A stretch of 64,000 nt of DNA, taken from Oikopleura dioica. Its lineage: Eukaryota > Chordata > Appendicularia > Copelata > Oikopleuridae. The notes below the pieces were generated by a model, which did not search any database, was not told where the DNA came from, and worked only from the letters and a program-made list of their open reading frames with translations. Within the stretch, counting starts at the first letter, position 1. Every line of letters begins with the position of its first letter. Location of the stretch: positions 4,278,001 to 4,342,000 of the forward strand of contig OU015569.1 of the NCBI GenBank assembly GCA_907165135.1. The letters are read 5' to 3'. Of this stretch, positions 1-11,319 are shown piece by piece. The translations under genes and the position numbers were made by a program.

Positions 1-30
1 AAAACGTCAAGCAGGAAATTAAGCTATTGG

Positions 31-336
31 CTACCTCATTCTTTTAGGAGTGGCGTCTTTCCTATCATGAGTCTTTCTCGTTCTCTCCAAAAGAACCGGC
101 GTTGGCATGCTAGCAATGAGTGGAGCTGGAGCTTTTTCGGAAGGATCATTTGACTCAGACGAGTCCTCGTTGTCGGCGAGTGGTTGTTGCACTCCATCTT
201 CGGTGCTTTTCGCTCGTTTCGGAAGACAAACTTGCGGGTCTTCGTTTTCTTCGTCGGAGCATTGAATAACAGTTTTGGAAGGGCGTTTTCGAAGGCCACG
301 CTTCGCTGCGAGCTCCGACTCAATGATTTCGCTCAT
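31..336 (-). CDS. Unrecognised short acidic/basic protein or terminal exon
   Basis: An open frame of about 100 codons starts at ATG 336, one base after an acceptor-like CCCATAG; an in-frame upstream ATG at 372 would add 12 residues but lies before that acceptor. The product begins MSEIIESELAAKRGLRKRPS, then has an acidic serine-rich stretch (SDEENEDP, NEDSSESND) and a basic end (RKTHDRKDATPKR), so it is probably disordered and nuclear. I do not recognise a family. The frame stops at TAG 31-33, but AGAATGAG followed by GTAGCC is also a plausible splice donor, so the gene may continue beyond the window edge. Confidence 0.4.
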   Translation of the reverse strand: MSEIIESELAAKRGLRKRPSKTVIQCSDEENEDPQVCLPKRAKSTEDGVQQPLADNEDSSESNDPSEKAPAPLIASMPTPVLLERTRKTHDRKDATPKRMR

Positions 337-372
337 ACTATGGGAAAAATTTGAGAGCACTAGTGATTGCAC

Positions 373-904
373 AACGTGTTGAACAGAGGCAGAATGAATG
401 AAATAGAATCTGCTGCAGATGAAGATTGATTGCTATTACATGTACTAGAAAATAACGGAAATGTGTGTAGGGCGGTGAGGTTTGGTCGTTGAACGGCGAA
501 AAAATGATTTTGCTTTTACTCTTCTTGCTTCTTGAGGCCCTCGGAAGAGCGTTTGTGGCTTTCTAGCGCACGAAGTGTGCTCAAATCCTAAACAGTCATT
601 TAATTAAACAAGATTCACATGGATGAAGTTTTGATAAATTTCGGACGTGCGCTATAATTAAAGAATTAAATTATGGAAAGGGAGTGATGATAACTGATTT
701 AGATAATTGGAAAAAGAGCAGAAACCGTTTTCTCGGAACGAGCAAAATTTTGAATGATTCTAGATTAGGACAGTTTCTGATCTTTCTTTATGATAAATGT
801 TGTCGTGCGTTCAATTACCGGAAGTTCTCAAATTACTGAGGATCTTGCTCACGCTTGGCTTGATAAAGATATGACTTACACTTTTGAAATCGTTTTACGA
901 TTTT
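373..904. other. Gap between two minus-strand genes
   Basis: About 530 bases with no convincing coding exon. It is AT-rich and would hold the 3' UTR of the PP2A B56 gene and upstream sequence of the small gene at 31-336. The B56 frame could be spliced at its last CAG/GTAATT into a final exon here, but I found no exon resembling the family's usual tail. Confidence 0.4.
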
Positions 905-3052
905 CTAATAAAATGATGTTCTCCTCGTTGTCTTCACAGTCAATTTGAAAATTACCTGAGGTAAGTTCGATTTCCGTCGCATAGCTTTCCCTCGCGATTT
1001 GTCATCAGCTTCGGTGTGTTGGGCGGCAGTGTTGACTTCGTCCCATTTAAGCTCTTTTGCAACTGATCCCTTTTCTTCCTTCTCGTTCAAATTGAGATCG
1101 CGCAGTTTTTCGGTATCCACCTAGAACTGTAATTCACCCCGATTTAAATTGAAAAAATACCTCGCCAGCGAAAGCATCATTCTTGATAACGAGTCCATCA
1201 ACTTGATGTCGCAGTGGATTTTTCATCGCTTTCTCTGTAATACGCTTCCAGGCTTCTTCTCGCTCTTGAATAGCCTGAGAGGGAATTAAAAACAAACACA
1301 ATTGGTGATGCTATCCACCTGTTTTTCCTTCAAGCGTTCGCTCTTGTAATTGGTGGTGCACTCGTCGAACAGATTCTGATCCATTTCCATGAAAAGCTTG
1401 AGAGCATTGTAGATCAGTCCGTGAATGGTCTTATTCCAGTGAGACTTCAAAAAAAGTAAGTGTTTGTTTATTCTGTCTGTTCAATTTCTGACTGTATAGG
1501 CTCATCGAAGACACCCTATGCAGAATGAACCTATACAGTCAGATGATGAAAAGCCTAGATAATTTTTGAATATAAACCTTGGAATTTCGGTAGAGAGGCG
1601 GGAACATAATCGGCAAGATAACCTTGGTATGGTCTTGCACTAGACTGACAAAGTACTCATTGTTCCAGTAGTAGAGAGCTCGCTCGGCAACTTGGAAATG
1701 CGGCGACGAGACGCAACGTGCAAGCTGGTTGAATAACGGCCTCATTATTCGAGCGAACTCAGCATGCTCGATAACGTCCAGAATCTCTTCTAGCTCGTTC
1801 AGGAACATCACCTCCTGAATGCAGAATGTTGAATATTGTCCCAAAAATTTTGACGAAATTACCTTCGGAGAGTGTGTCTTCGGCCAGAACTTGAGCAGCC
1901 CAGTTACCACTTCTTCTGTTAAAGATGGGTCTTTCTCGAGAAACTGTACTACGCAGTAAGCCAGTTGAGGATGCTAGATCATTGTTAAAAACCGCTTCAT
2001 AAAGGATCCTTACGTAGACTGACAATGACTTGATTTTATGGAGAGGCAAAAGAACTTTGAGCAGGAATATTTTATGTTCCCCCTTCAGAGGCAGCGAGAA
2101 TCCGTTGATAATCGAACCCAGAATTTCCAGAAGCTCTGCAACACCATTGTGTCGCTCCGTTTCGTAGACGAAGCGGTAGAAAATGTTGTTGATCTGTTTA
2201 CGAATGAAAGCTCGAAGGTTGAGGAACTTGCCATAAATTCTGATACAAGTTAAGTTTTCAGACTACTCGAAAGAAGCTACCGATGAAGAGTAGTTTTCAA
2301 AAGATCGCGCTCTCGAGGATCCTCAGAGTCGAAAAGGTCGAGGAGCTAGAATAAAATTTGAGGGCAGGAATCATTGGGAGGAGACTTACCGGAACCACGA
2401 AGCTTTTCTGGTCAATAAACTTTTTCGCAAGATTAGGCTTGAAATCTGGACTTTCCAAAAGCGGAGGAAAAACTCGTACACAAGCTGAAGACATGCTCGG
2501 ATACTTCAAACAAGATCACATTACCTGAAGATGAGGCCAAGAGGCTTCTAACGTCGGCTCGTCCTCTTCTGGATCGAACTCGGCGCCATTTGGGTTTGTG
2601 TTCGGTGGTAATGATCGGAATGTATTCACAGCTAAGAACAGCGTTATTTCATCCAATAGTTTGAAAAGATTCTTACCAAACATCTCTACTGCTGCGGAGA
2701 AGATAGGCTCTGTTATGACTCCTCTATTCATTGCGACGAAGTCCACCATTTCTCCGAGAGCGGCGCGTTTTACCTCTTTCCATTTGAGGTCGGATAGTGG
2801 ATCAGCGATGAAGTCGAACATGGTGCAACATTGTTTGAGCTTTTTGAGGAAAAGTTCTTCTCGCGCAGCAGGATCCTTCTCTTCGATGAGTAACGGCAGC
2901 TTGATGAGCTCTCGTTTTCCAGATAAAGTAAATCTTGAAGATGACTGGCGCTTTTCTTTCGCCGGAGAAGGAATCGCTGTTTTGTCATACAAGGCAGTTT
3001 TTGCTAGCGCCGTCTTTGGCGGCTCATCTGATTTCTTTTCTTGCTTTGTCAT
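905..3052 (-). CDS. PPP2R5: PP2A regulatory subunit B56 (B') family
   Basis: Multi-exon gene for a B56 regulatory subunit, which gives the PP2A holoenzyme its substrate choice and location through a curved HEAT-like repeat scaffold. The start at 3052 opens an N-terminal basic/serine region, followed by family blocks in order: [112 protein letters not shown] and a C-terminal RRKSNLPQ. All are highly conserved in animal B56. Exons are separated by GT-AG introns of about 45-130 nt. The exact paralogue (alpha to epsilon) cannot be decided. After RRKSNLPQ the frame reads 18 more codons to a stop at 905; CAG/GTAATT there could be a donor, so the last residues are uncertain. Confidence 0.93.
1445..1577 (-). 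repeat. B56 intron containing a 14-bp perfect inverted repeat
   Basis: This GT-AG intron joins RNSK to SHWNK in the B56 gene. It is longer than its neighbours (133 nt). Inside, TCTGACTGTATAGG at 1487-1500 is the exact reverse complement of 1530-1543, giving a 14-bp stem with a 29-nt loop. It may be a small inverted-repeat element or an RNA hairpin. Confidence 0.75.
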
Positions 3053-3219
3053 TTCGATCTAAAGTGAACGAATTGTTTAAGAAATTGTGAAAAAATAGTG
3101 TTTTGTGAAGTAGAAAGAATAGCTAGTGTACAATGAATTGGAATTAAAAAATAAGGCAGATCGGGAATTCAGGAATGTGGTGAAAAAGGAAACGAGTTTA
3201 CGATGTGAAACGAGGGCCT

Positions 3220-5100
3220 TCAATATTGATCACCGATTGTGAACTGAGTTCGATGTTGAGTTTCCGCGAACGACAGAAGCAATTCTTCTGTGTCCGCTTC
3301 ATCGTAATCCAGTGGTCGCGGTAAAGTATCACTCGAAGAAACAAGATAGACTGGCGCGCTATTGGGTCTAGGGGTATCATCAGGCTCCGAGTCTGATGTG
3401 CCGAAATTTCTGGTTGCATCGAATAGACTAATCGATTCTGAGATCGCATTTTCGTTCGATTCATTGTTGTCGGAAGATAATTCGGCCAATAACTCAGCGG
3501 ATAAAGATCTGTCGGCAGCGTTCGTTTCGTTTAGAGGATGCTGTTGGAGTTCTTCAGCTAGATCAGCGCCGCCGAGCGTGATGAAGTTAATGTAGTTTTC
3601 TAGGTCGCGAACAGCAATCGGAAACGATTCGGGTCGCACAGAGAACTTGAGCTTTAGATCGCCGTCGACGAGAAGATTGTTGACTCGGCGGAGCGATAGG
3701 AAGCGATTGTAGCCCCAACACTCGCCAATAGCAAACTCAGATGTAAACTCTTTCTCGTAGATCGACTTGTCGTGCCGATCGAGAATGCTGAACTGGTATG
3801 TATACTTGGCAGAGGAATGAAGTGGAGTCGCATTTGAAAGTTGAAGGAAGACACTGAGATGAGAGTTCTGAGCCATTTCGTTCCCATTTGGATAGACCTT
3901 CAGCTGCCAAGTCATTCCGTGATGATGAATGGACCCAGAGTAAAGTGGCATATTTGAAGAGAGTTCTTCCTCGAAGTTCTCGACGGTAAAAGTCCCTTGT
4001 TATTGTTAGTCCAACCAATTGAAATTTGTAGAGCCTTGTTGATAGGCGGCTATTACCTGTGTTCCATTTGGGGTTGAGTTCATCTTTAAATTGGCTCGTA
4101 ACTGGCTCGTAGACAAAGCTAGAGATAGGCTCAGCTACTAGCTGATCTAGAGAAGATTCTACGACCCGTCGTTTTTGCAGAAGCTCGGCTTCGTCTAAGG
4201 CTTCTGTTTCACGCTGCGTTCTTGCAATCGAAGCTTTATTTTTCTCAATTTCATCGCGAAGTACTTTCCGATAGCGCTCGATCTAAAGAGTACATGTTTG
4301 CTCTTCCCTTCGGATTCTACCTCGACGTTTCGTTCATTCGCGTTTTCTTCTAGACTTTTGATTCGCTCTGAAACGAAGTTTTGAATTTGAACAAGGCCCT
4401 GCTCTTTCGCGTTTCGAATCTCTTCTGCATTTCGGTCGTAATCAGTGATCAGAATTTCGAGTTCTTCGTTTCTCACTTTTACGGCATCAATTTTTTCTTG
4501 GACGGATCGTTTCATTTCTTCGTAAACCTCGCTCAGCGGCTTCATATCATGTCCTCGATGTAAAATCGAAAAGCAGCCGCACTTGTGGCATATTGCAGAT
4601 GTGCATGTCGTACAGAAAACGTCTGGCGGGTGAAGTGTTGGTCAACTTTAAGAAGATCTAGTGATACCTTTGTGAGCTTTGTGAATTTGACACAATTCTT
4701 GCGGACATCCTTCGCTTTGCTCTGGTATTGTCTCCGTCGCTGGTCTTGATGGCCGTGTCGGTGTCTGAGCAATAGTAGTAGCGTGAGTCGTTTCTAATCG
4801 CGCAATACTGGCAGTAACATCGCTCACCCATCCGCATTTCACCAAGGAACTCTATCATCATTTCGGTTACTGATATCAACTAACAAATATTACCTCTGAC
4901 AAGTTGCATCGGCAGTGTGGACACTGTCTGTGGCGACTGACCCAGCGGATGATGCACTCTAGGATCAAAATTCGTTCTAAGCTGCGTCATGAAGTAGCCT
5001 CACCTTTACAAAAGAATTTTGAACATTTTGGACACAGGTGAGCATCCTGCAGTGGCCCCATACAGACTAGACATTGGAATGCCGCCGAAAGTGTTTCCAT
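3220..5100 (-). CDS. TRIM37: TRIM37-like RING/B-box/coiled-coil/MATH E3 ubiquitin ligase
   Basis: The start at 5100 opens METLSAAFQCLVCMG, the first cysteines of a RING finger; CPKCSKFFC and, after an intron, RWVSRHRQCPHC complete it. A B-box follows (VFCTTCTSAICHKCGC, GHDMKPLSEVYEEM), matching TRIM37's GHTFKPLAEIYEQ, then a coiled coil rich in E/K/R. The C-terminal part is a MATH/TRAF domain: TVENFEEE, GMTWQLKVYPNGN, LSVFLQLSNA, GECWGYNRF, all close to human TRIM37 (LENFSTL, CWRLKVYPDG, GECWGYNRF). TRIM37 restrains centriole assembly and also acts at peroxisomes in vertebrates; the role here is inferred. The protein is much shorter than vertebrate TRIM37 (964 residues) because only a short acidic serine-rich tail follows MATH. 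Introns are GT-AG and short. Confidence 0.9.
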
Positions 5101-5262
5101 TGTCTCTCTAAAAAGAATTCATGAAAACATCTCTTGCCCATGGTTAGCCCGCCATTCGATAAGACTTAGTAAGTCTATCTAAGAAGAGCAACTAGATTCT
5201 AGAAAGACAATGGGTGAACAGGGCAGTGAAATATGTGAAGTCTGATGTGCAATAATGAACTT

Positions 5263-7806
5263 TTAGTTGGACATCATCAAGGATTGAACGGCAGTCAAGA
5301 GACTTTGTGAAGGAGTTTTCTTAGCCTTCATGCTATTGCAAGCTTTCATGAGAAAATTCGCTAAGTAGGAAAGGGAGCGAATCTCTTCGTACTTAATCAA
5401 GTCTCGCAAACTGGACGTCCCCTCGAATTCGTCTGCGAGCTCTCCAAGCTCTTTAATAATCCAAGTGATGCTCTCTTCCGAGTAGAGCGCCTTGTTCTTC
5501 ACTGTTCGCAACAGATTGGCAGTGAGCAACTGAAGAAAATGGCTTCTCTCATTATAGAGATCTGCATTCATCGAGTAATATTCCTCGGAATCTTTGAGGT
5601 AGTTAATGGCATGATCATAGTTGCCGATTCGGATGGCTAGTTTTGCTAGCATGAAGTTTGCTTCCATCTCGAGCCCCTTGTAATTTCTCGCCCTGGCTCG
5701 ATCCATAGCTTCCTTCAAAGACACGTTGATTTGGCTACTCTCCGACTCATCTAATTCTTCCTCGAGCATTCTTCACACGAATACAAAAAAGTACTTATTG
5801 ATTCGCTACAAATTTCACTCGAACTTTAGTTTGTATCCGTGCCTTATCTTCGAGTGCAGTATTTGCAGCCTAATGTGAATAAAAGCACTTTTCTCATTAA
5901 CGTCCATCGAGTCCAGAATGTCAACAAATGTAACCTGGGCTCTGGCTTCACTTTTCTCATCGATGATTACTTCCAGCTCCTCGAGGCGCCAAGAAGATCC
6001 ATCAGACTTTCCAACGACGATTCCATTAAAATTCCCTCGCGCAAGCCTCCGTAGATCTTGGAGAATATCCTTATCTTCCCGGATAAGGTCCGATGCTTTC
6101 GGAAGATTCACCCGCAATAATTTCGCTGCATTCATCTTTCTAGGGATACTTTTTTATTTTTTCGAGACTCAAGCTCGCGATTTTAGATTTCATGAAAGAC
6201 CCTCTTCCTGAAGAAGCGAAAAGTTCAGCAGCAACGACGTTTCTTCGCCTTTCGCTGCTCCAATGTTCATAATCGTTTCGCTGCAGAGTGTCGACAGCCG
6301 ACGAAAACCGAAATATTCGTAGATCACACTTTTGATGCTGATGAAATGTGCAATCGCCAAGAAATGCGCAGCTTTTTGATTGTTGTTTGGAATCCAATCG
6401 TAGAGGCGCTTGTAGATACTCTCTTTCGGTTCCCCAAGTCGAAGCATGCGTTGAAGTTCACTAAGGCTGGTCAACTGGTCGCAAAGGCTAGCATTGAGCT
6501 GCGTCAAGGTGCCCCAACGGTCGCTCTGACCGAAGATCGTTGTTGGCAGGATTTCATTTGTGATGAAGGCTCGCCAGAGCATGACTTGCTTCATAATCAC
6601 CTTATCATTGCTCGTGTAGGAATGAAGCTGAGCTGCCATCAAACACTTCTTAGCTGCGTTGTCGTAGCCAAAATAGTTCAGAACGATCCCCAGTCGAAGA
6701 GCTTTTTTGTTGACAACGATTTTTTACGTAATGAAAATTTACAGTGGCGCAATCTTGCTATATTAATTGTCAACAGTACCTAAAACGCGCAAGGGTTTTG
6801 CCCCACGTCCATCCTCGTGAATGCTCGCCAAGAGGGAGATCTCATGGAAGTGATTGTTGAAAGTATCCCAAACGGTACTTTTATCAGCCACGAGAATATT
6901 CGCAATAAGGTTTACGTTGAGCGGCTCAGCTACTCGTTGATAAATTTCGAGAAGTTTTACCATCTCTTTAAACCCATCTACGTCCTCTTCTGCCATCGTC
7001 TTCGCAAACTTTACAGTCCTTACTTTCTTCTCATTCGTAACAGGCATTGGCAGTTGAAACTTGCCAAGTATCTCTCCAGGATCAATATCGTCTTCCGCCG
7101 TACTCTCTTCATTCAGCGTACTTTCTTCTTCAGGCTGCGTTGGCGCAAGAGAGGGAAAGTGTTTTTCTTTCGCTGGGATTCAAAAAATCGTTGATAATAT
7201 TCTCATGTGACAGTCGAACCCAAGACCTATCCACTTTCTCGTCGATTTGCCAAGTTTAATTCTTTCGGAGAAGTCCAAATTTTCAAAATGGACGAACGCT
7301 CTTTGCAGCTTCTCAGAAAATGGAGCGTCTAGGTGATCATTGTCAAGTCCGACGGAGTAAATCTAAATAGGAGTCGGCAAAATTTACACGAATAAATTTA
7401 GTCAAAAAATAATGAAAATAAAATTTCTCAAAAGTCAAAAGTTGCCGACCCAAGAACCCATTCGTCGCACTTTTCGTCAAAGTCCATCATGAACATGTCG
7501 TTGAGGAACATGTCGTCAGCAGCACAGTGCTCCAACTCCTTCGCCACGAATTTGTGAAGATTGGGATTCGCCTCGATCAACGTCTTCATGAAATCCTCAA
7601 AGAATACGAGTGCCGATACTATTGTCAATAGAGCGTGTTACCTCAGGAGTCACTTTTCTTTTGAGAAAATTGTGGAAGGCAAGTGTCAACTTGCAGTTCT
7701 GCGCCAAGTCCTTGTCCAAGTTATCCTCTCGTCGATCGGCCTGATAAAAGTTCTTCAAGAAGATGGCTGCGAAAACATCCTCTTCCTTCAATTCTTGATA
7801 CCCCAT
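5263..7806 (-). CDS. Unrecognised alpha-helical repeat protein
   Basis: A multi-exon gene starting at ATG 7806, 12 nt after an acceptor-like ATCTTTAG. Assembled exons give roughly 600 residues that look almost all helical: MGYQELKEEDVFAAIF at the start, an acidic linker (PEEESTLNEESTAEDDIDPG), EIYQRVAEPLNVNLIANIL, GIVLNYFGYDNAAKKCLMAA, and a C-terminal pair of TPR-like helices (EANFMLAKLAIRIGNYDHAI). I do not recognise the family; the central block faintly recalls separase-type helical regions, but no protease domain is present. Most introns are GT-AG. The one between FSLLQ (about 6200) and MNAAKLL (6135) keeps frame only as GA-AG or GG-AG. It is divergently arranged with the plus-strand gene at 8346, so 7807-8345 probably contains a shared promoter. 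Confidence 0.7.
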
Positions 7807-8345
7807 CCGGCTATCCTTCTAAAGATAAGTAATTGTTAAACTTAATCTAAAATCTTTTTTTTTTTTCAAATTAAAATGATTGGATCGTACGTTAATTCTT
7901 TTATCGGAAGGCTATTAATTTTGCATGCAACCGCTTTAAATTTAGTTAAAAGTTGAACGCGACTCTTTCTCAAAGACTGGCAGACAATACTGAGTCATCG
8001 ACTGAGTCATCGTGTCAGGAGTGCGCTGCTGAGTGCATCATTTCTCCGGAGTCTCACTATTTCCCTCCCACTGTCACTGCCAGGACTTTTGCTTACTTTT
8101 TTCTCAAACAAGTGTTCTCAGGTATTGCATTAGCAACAAAAATCGCAAATATTAGGCTCTTCAGAAAAATGCGTTACTGGTGCGCTCTCGATTTTCGTTA
8201 TTTCTTTTCTGACTTCGAGTTCGCTCAAAGATTGTTATCGTTATCTTCCCCTGGGCAAGACGAAATCTACACCTGTTTCTCCGTGTTTTTTTTTCTGAAT
8301 TATTATGCATTGCAAGTCAGTGCTACTAACCGCTCTTTCGTTCAG
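7807..8345. other. Divergent intergenic region between 7806(-) and 8346(+)
   Basis: About 540 bases between two gene starts on opposite strands. It includes a T-rich tract near 7856-7866, two tandem TGAGTCA motifs, and ends in GTTCAG directly before the ATG at 8346. The reading frame upstream of 8346 stays open back to about 7953, but its composition (F/Y-rich) is unlike the downstream protein, so I treat it as non-coding. Confidence 0.5.
7991..8009. promoter_or_regulatory. Two tandem AP-1-like TGAGTCA sites
   Basis: TGAGTCA occurs at 7991-7997 and again at 8003-8009, within a 12-bp repeated unit. This is the consensus for bZIP (Jun/Fos) binding. It lies in the divergent intergenic region about 190 bp from the minus-strand start and 340 bp from the plus-strand start. 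Function is inferred from the motif only. Confidence 0.35.
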
Positions 8346-9450
8346 ATGTCTACGGAAGAGTCAGCTTCGAAAGAGCCAGTTATAGAAAACTCGGCTCCAG
8401 ATGAAGCAGTTACGCCTGAGCCCGACCCACCCGCCGAGGAGCTGGTCACTGATGAGCATTTCCTCGAAATATTGAGCTTCGTTTCTTCGAAATGGAACGC
8501 TCTCGTTCGAGACGTGACCGCGCAATCAACAAGGACACGACGAAATACGCCCGGGCGCATTATTGGAAGAACCGGCACGGTCGTTTACAAGAATCACTGT
8601 CCAGCTGTTGAGAGAGATGTATGTAAATTTGCAAAATCAAAGACTAAAATGAGTTAAGAACTTCGTCCCCTGGAATCGAAGAGTTCAGCAAAAGCAAGAA
8701 CAACCACGCGTTGTTCAGACAAGGGTACCCCCAAAGAAGAAATCCGCGATTTCACCAGTATCCGCGTAAGTTCAAGAAACCCAGACAAAAGCATGAACTC
8801 TTTTTCAGACCAGGAACTTCCAGCAGCGCATCTGAAAACTCTGATTGCACACACATCACTGCACAGATAAATTCGATCAAGTACGTATCGTCGCTTTTTA
8901 CGTTGACCACATTCTTATTTTAACATATTTTTTCAGGTTGGGAGACTCATCTGGCGCGCTGGTTACTCCAGCATTGCCAGTCGTTTCTCGTGGAGTCGAA
9001 AATGATTTCCTCAACTCTTGTGAAGACGCAAAAGCCATCAGCGTCCAGAAAGCACTGGAGATTGAGCCTTCAGTCCGCGAGTATTCGGAGTTCGCCCAGG
9101 ACTTCTACAACCCAGATCTTGACTTCAACCTGAACGAATGGCAAGAAGTCAAGACAAAGAAGAAGCCAAAAGAAGAAGCTCGAAACGAAAACGTCGAAAA
9201 TCTTGCGAGCCAGAACGAGGCGCCAAAAGAAATGGCGCAGCCCAGCAGCACCGTTCGCTCTCGCCAGAAGAAGGTCGAGCCTCGCGGCCAGTTGCATCGC
9301 TCCAAGTCCAACTACAGATTTCCCTTCAAGAGCGGCGATGTGAATGCGAAGGAAAACATCACTGGGAGGAACAAGAGCGCGACTAGAAAGGGAGAAAAGG
9401 CTGCGAAGAAGGGTGTTTTAACCAACACGGAAAGTAACCGTATGAAATAG
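8346..9450 (+). CDS. Unrecognised basic, low-complexity protein
   Basis: Four exons (8346-8618, 8659-8765, 8809-8880, 8937-9450) joined by GT-AG introns in consistent phase. The start follows GTTCAG immediately. The protein begins MSTEESASKEPVIEN, with an acidic first 40 residues, a folded-looking block (DEHFLEILSFVSSKWNALV), a basic region (RVPPKKKSAISP), then a conserved-looking segment around DFYNPDLDFNLNEWQEVKTK and a very basic C terminus. The style suggests an RNA- or chromatin-associated protein, but I do not recognise the family. The DLDFNLNEWQEV motif is the best handle for a profile search. Confidence 0.7.
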
Positions 9451-10016
9451 TCAGTCTTACCGAATGCGAGCCTACCGCTGTTTTCAGTTAGCATTGTCTA
9501 TTTTATGCGGTGAAGACTTTTTTTTTTGTCCATTTATCATTTTTAGAATAAATTATAAAAACCAACTTCTTTAGCTTATTAGATTCGCTAATCAGTTAAA
9601 GGGTTATTTATACTACCCTATTTTAATCAAATAGGAGTCAGAAATTGAAATAGAGCACCGCACATGAAAAAGAAAAGTAGATTAGCGCCATCCGGCGGGC
9701 TATCATATGGAAATAAAAAGCAGTGTAGTAGTGGCGCTATCGATGCGCCGCGATGCGTGGGCGTCCCATTTTTGCTGGTTGGCTCAGGACCTCACATGGC
9801 GGACTGGAGAAAAGAATCCATCTTTCTCGCGACTTGAGCTTTTTTTTCAATATACTCCTCACTAAATTCCAGTTGACTAGAGATAATGATGATGGCATTG
9901 TAAAGTTTTTGTTTATTTTAGACCGACCAAGCGTTAATTCAAGAGATCAAGCCTCTTTTTGTTGATAACAGAGAGAAAGATTTCTTATCTAGGACTATTT
10001 AGACTGAAATTGGATC
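9451..10016. other. Intergenic region upstream of RPL7
   Basis: About 565 bases. It starts with the probable 3' UTR of the preceding gene (AATAAA at about 9548) and ends at the RPL7 start. An ORF at 9753-9965 has no coding character. I see no other element. Confidence 0.4.
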
Positions 10017-11118
10017 ATGGCTCCTTCCGTCCCAGAAGCCCTCAAAAAGAAGCGACAGGCTTACCAGGCCGCTCTCGCCAAGCGAGCTCTTGCTCAGCAA
10101 AACGCCAAGAAGGCTAACACCCTCAAGCGACGAGCTTTGATCAAGGTAACCATCCATTCTCTTCTAGCTCGTATACTCAAACTTTCTAATAGCGAGCTGC
10201 TTCCTACGCCAAGGAATACGCCGCCGAAGAAAAGCTCAATATCGCCCGAGCCCGACAGGCCAAAAAGAACGGAAACGTTTACGTCCCAGCTGAGCCCAAG
10301 CTCGCCTTCGTCATCCGAATCCGAGGTATCAACCAGGTCTCTCCACGAGTCAAGAAGATCCTCCAGCTCCTCCGACTCCGACAGATCGGAAACTCCACCT
10401 TCGTCAAGCTCAACAAGGTAAATGTCTTTCCTAATCTTCCACTTTTTCTCCGTCCAATTTTAATTTCGTCCTTTTAACAAAATTTAGGCCACTATTATGA
10501 TGCTCAACATCGCTCAGGCATGCAGGTCACGATAGATTTCACCTGGGCAGTCTGGAATGCTCATAATTTTATCTGTCAAGCTTGATGGATCCTTGCGATC
10601 TTGGGCTTGACGTAAGAGAGAGAGTGAGGTGCGGAAACCTAGTGTTACTGTGCTTCTCTCCAGTCTCCGTAGAACTCTAAGAAACTCGATTTATTAAACT
10701 AGTCGTGACCTGATCTACTGCCTTTCATCACCTGGGGATACCCTAACCTCAAGACTGTCCGAGAGCTGATCTACAAGCGAGGACATGGAAAGGTCAATGG
10801 CCAGCGAATCCCACTCAAGGAGAACGCCGTCGTCGAAGGTTCCCTCGGAGAAGTTGGACTCCAGTCCGTCGAGGATCTTATCCACGAAATCTACACCGTC
10901 GGACCCAACTTCAAGCGAGTAAGTATCTTTTCTCCCACAATTAGTGTTTTCGACTCTCTTGCGCTAATCTCTCTATTTAGGCCAACAACTTCCTCTGGCC
11001 CTTCAAGCTCTCCACCCCCGTTGGCGGCTACCGACGAGTCACCAACCACTTCGTCGAAGGTGGTGACTTCGGAAACCGAGAAGACAAGATCAACAACCTC
11101 GTCAGAAAGATGAACTAA
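10017..11118 (+). CDS. RPL7: 60S ribosomal protein L7 (uL30)
   Basis: Component of the large ribosomal subunit. Five exons give a protein of normal length, starting [16 protein letters not shown], with the eukaryotic basic N-terminal extension, [80 protein letters not shown] and the terminal [20 protein letters not shown]. Codon choice is strongly biased, as expected for a very highly expressed gene. A polyadenylation signal lies near 11173. The fourth intron (10518-10720) is not GT-AG and carries terminal inverted repeats; it is listed separately. BAP18 follows 201 bases downstream on the same strand. Confidence 0.97.
10518..10720 (+). repeat. Non-canonical RPL7 intron with terminal inverted repeats
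   Basis: Between MMLNIAQ and [10 protein letters not shown] the RPL7 frame is broken by 203 bases. Exact joining of GCTCAG to CCTTTC restores the family pattern (human RIVEPYIAWGYPNL), but this gives GC-TG or, shifted one base, GG-CT boundaries. An AG-AC reading is possible if Q becomes L. An in-frame TGA prevents an earlier exon start. CAGGTCACGA at 10523-10532 is the exact inverse of TCGTGACCTG at 10703-10712, a few bases inside each end. The segment thus has the layout of a small inverted-repeat element acting as an intron. Confidence 0.8.
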
Positions 11119-11319
11119 GAAGCTTGACCTTCTGTACATGGGACGTAAAACGATTCTGTTGTCGATTCTATTCAATAAAATTTGACCGGAATTACCTTTC
11201 ACTTTTGTTTTTGCTTGTTTGATTCATTTCGCAGGATAATTTGGCTCTTGCAGTCGAAGGTTTCTTCTCCATTTGAAGACCGCTTTTAAGAACTTGGACG
11301 GGCCTCGTGAAATGAAATT

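Noticed and set aside
7953-8345. N-terminal extension of the gene at 8346
   Set aside because: Frame is open but rich in aromatic residues unlike the rest, and TTCAG just before ATG 8346 suggests that the mRNA starts there.
10518-10720. snoRNA hosted by the RPL7 intron
   Set aside because: Ribosomal introns often host snoRNAs, but I found no convincing C/D boxes or H/ACA pattern; the terminal inverted repeat explains the structure better.
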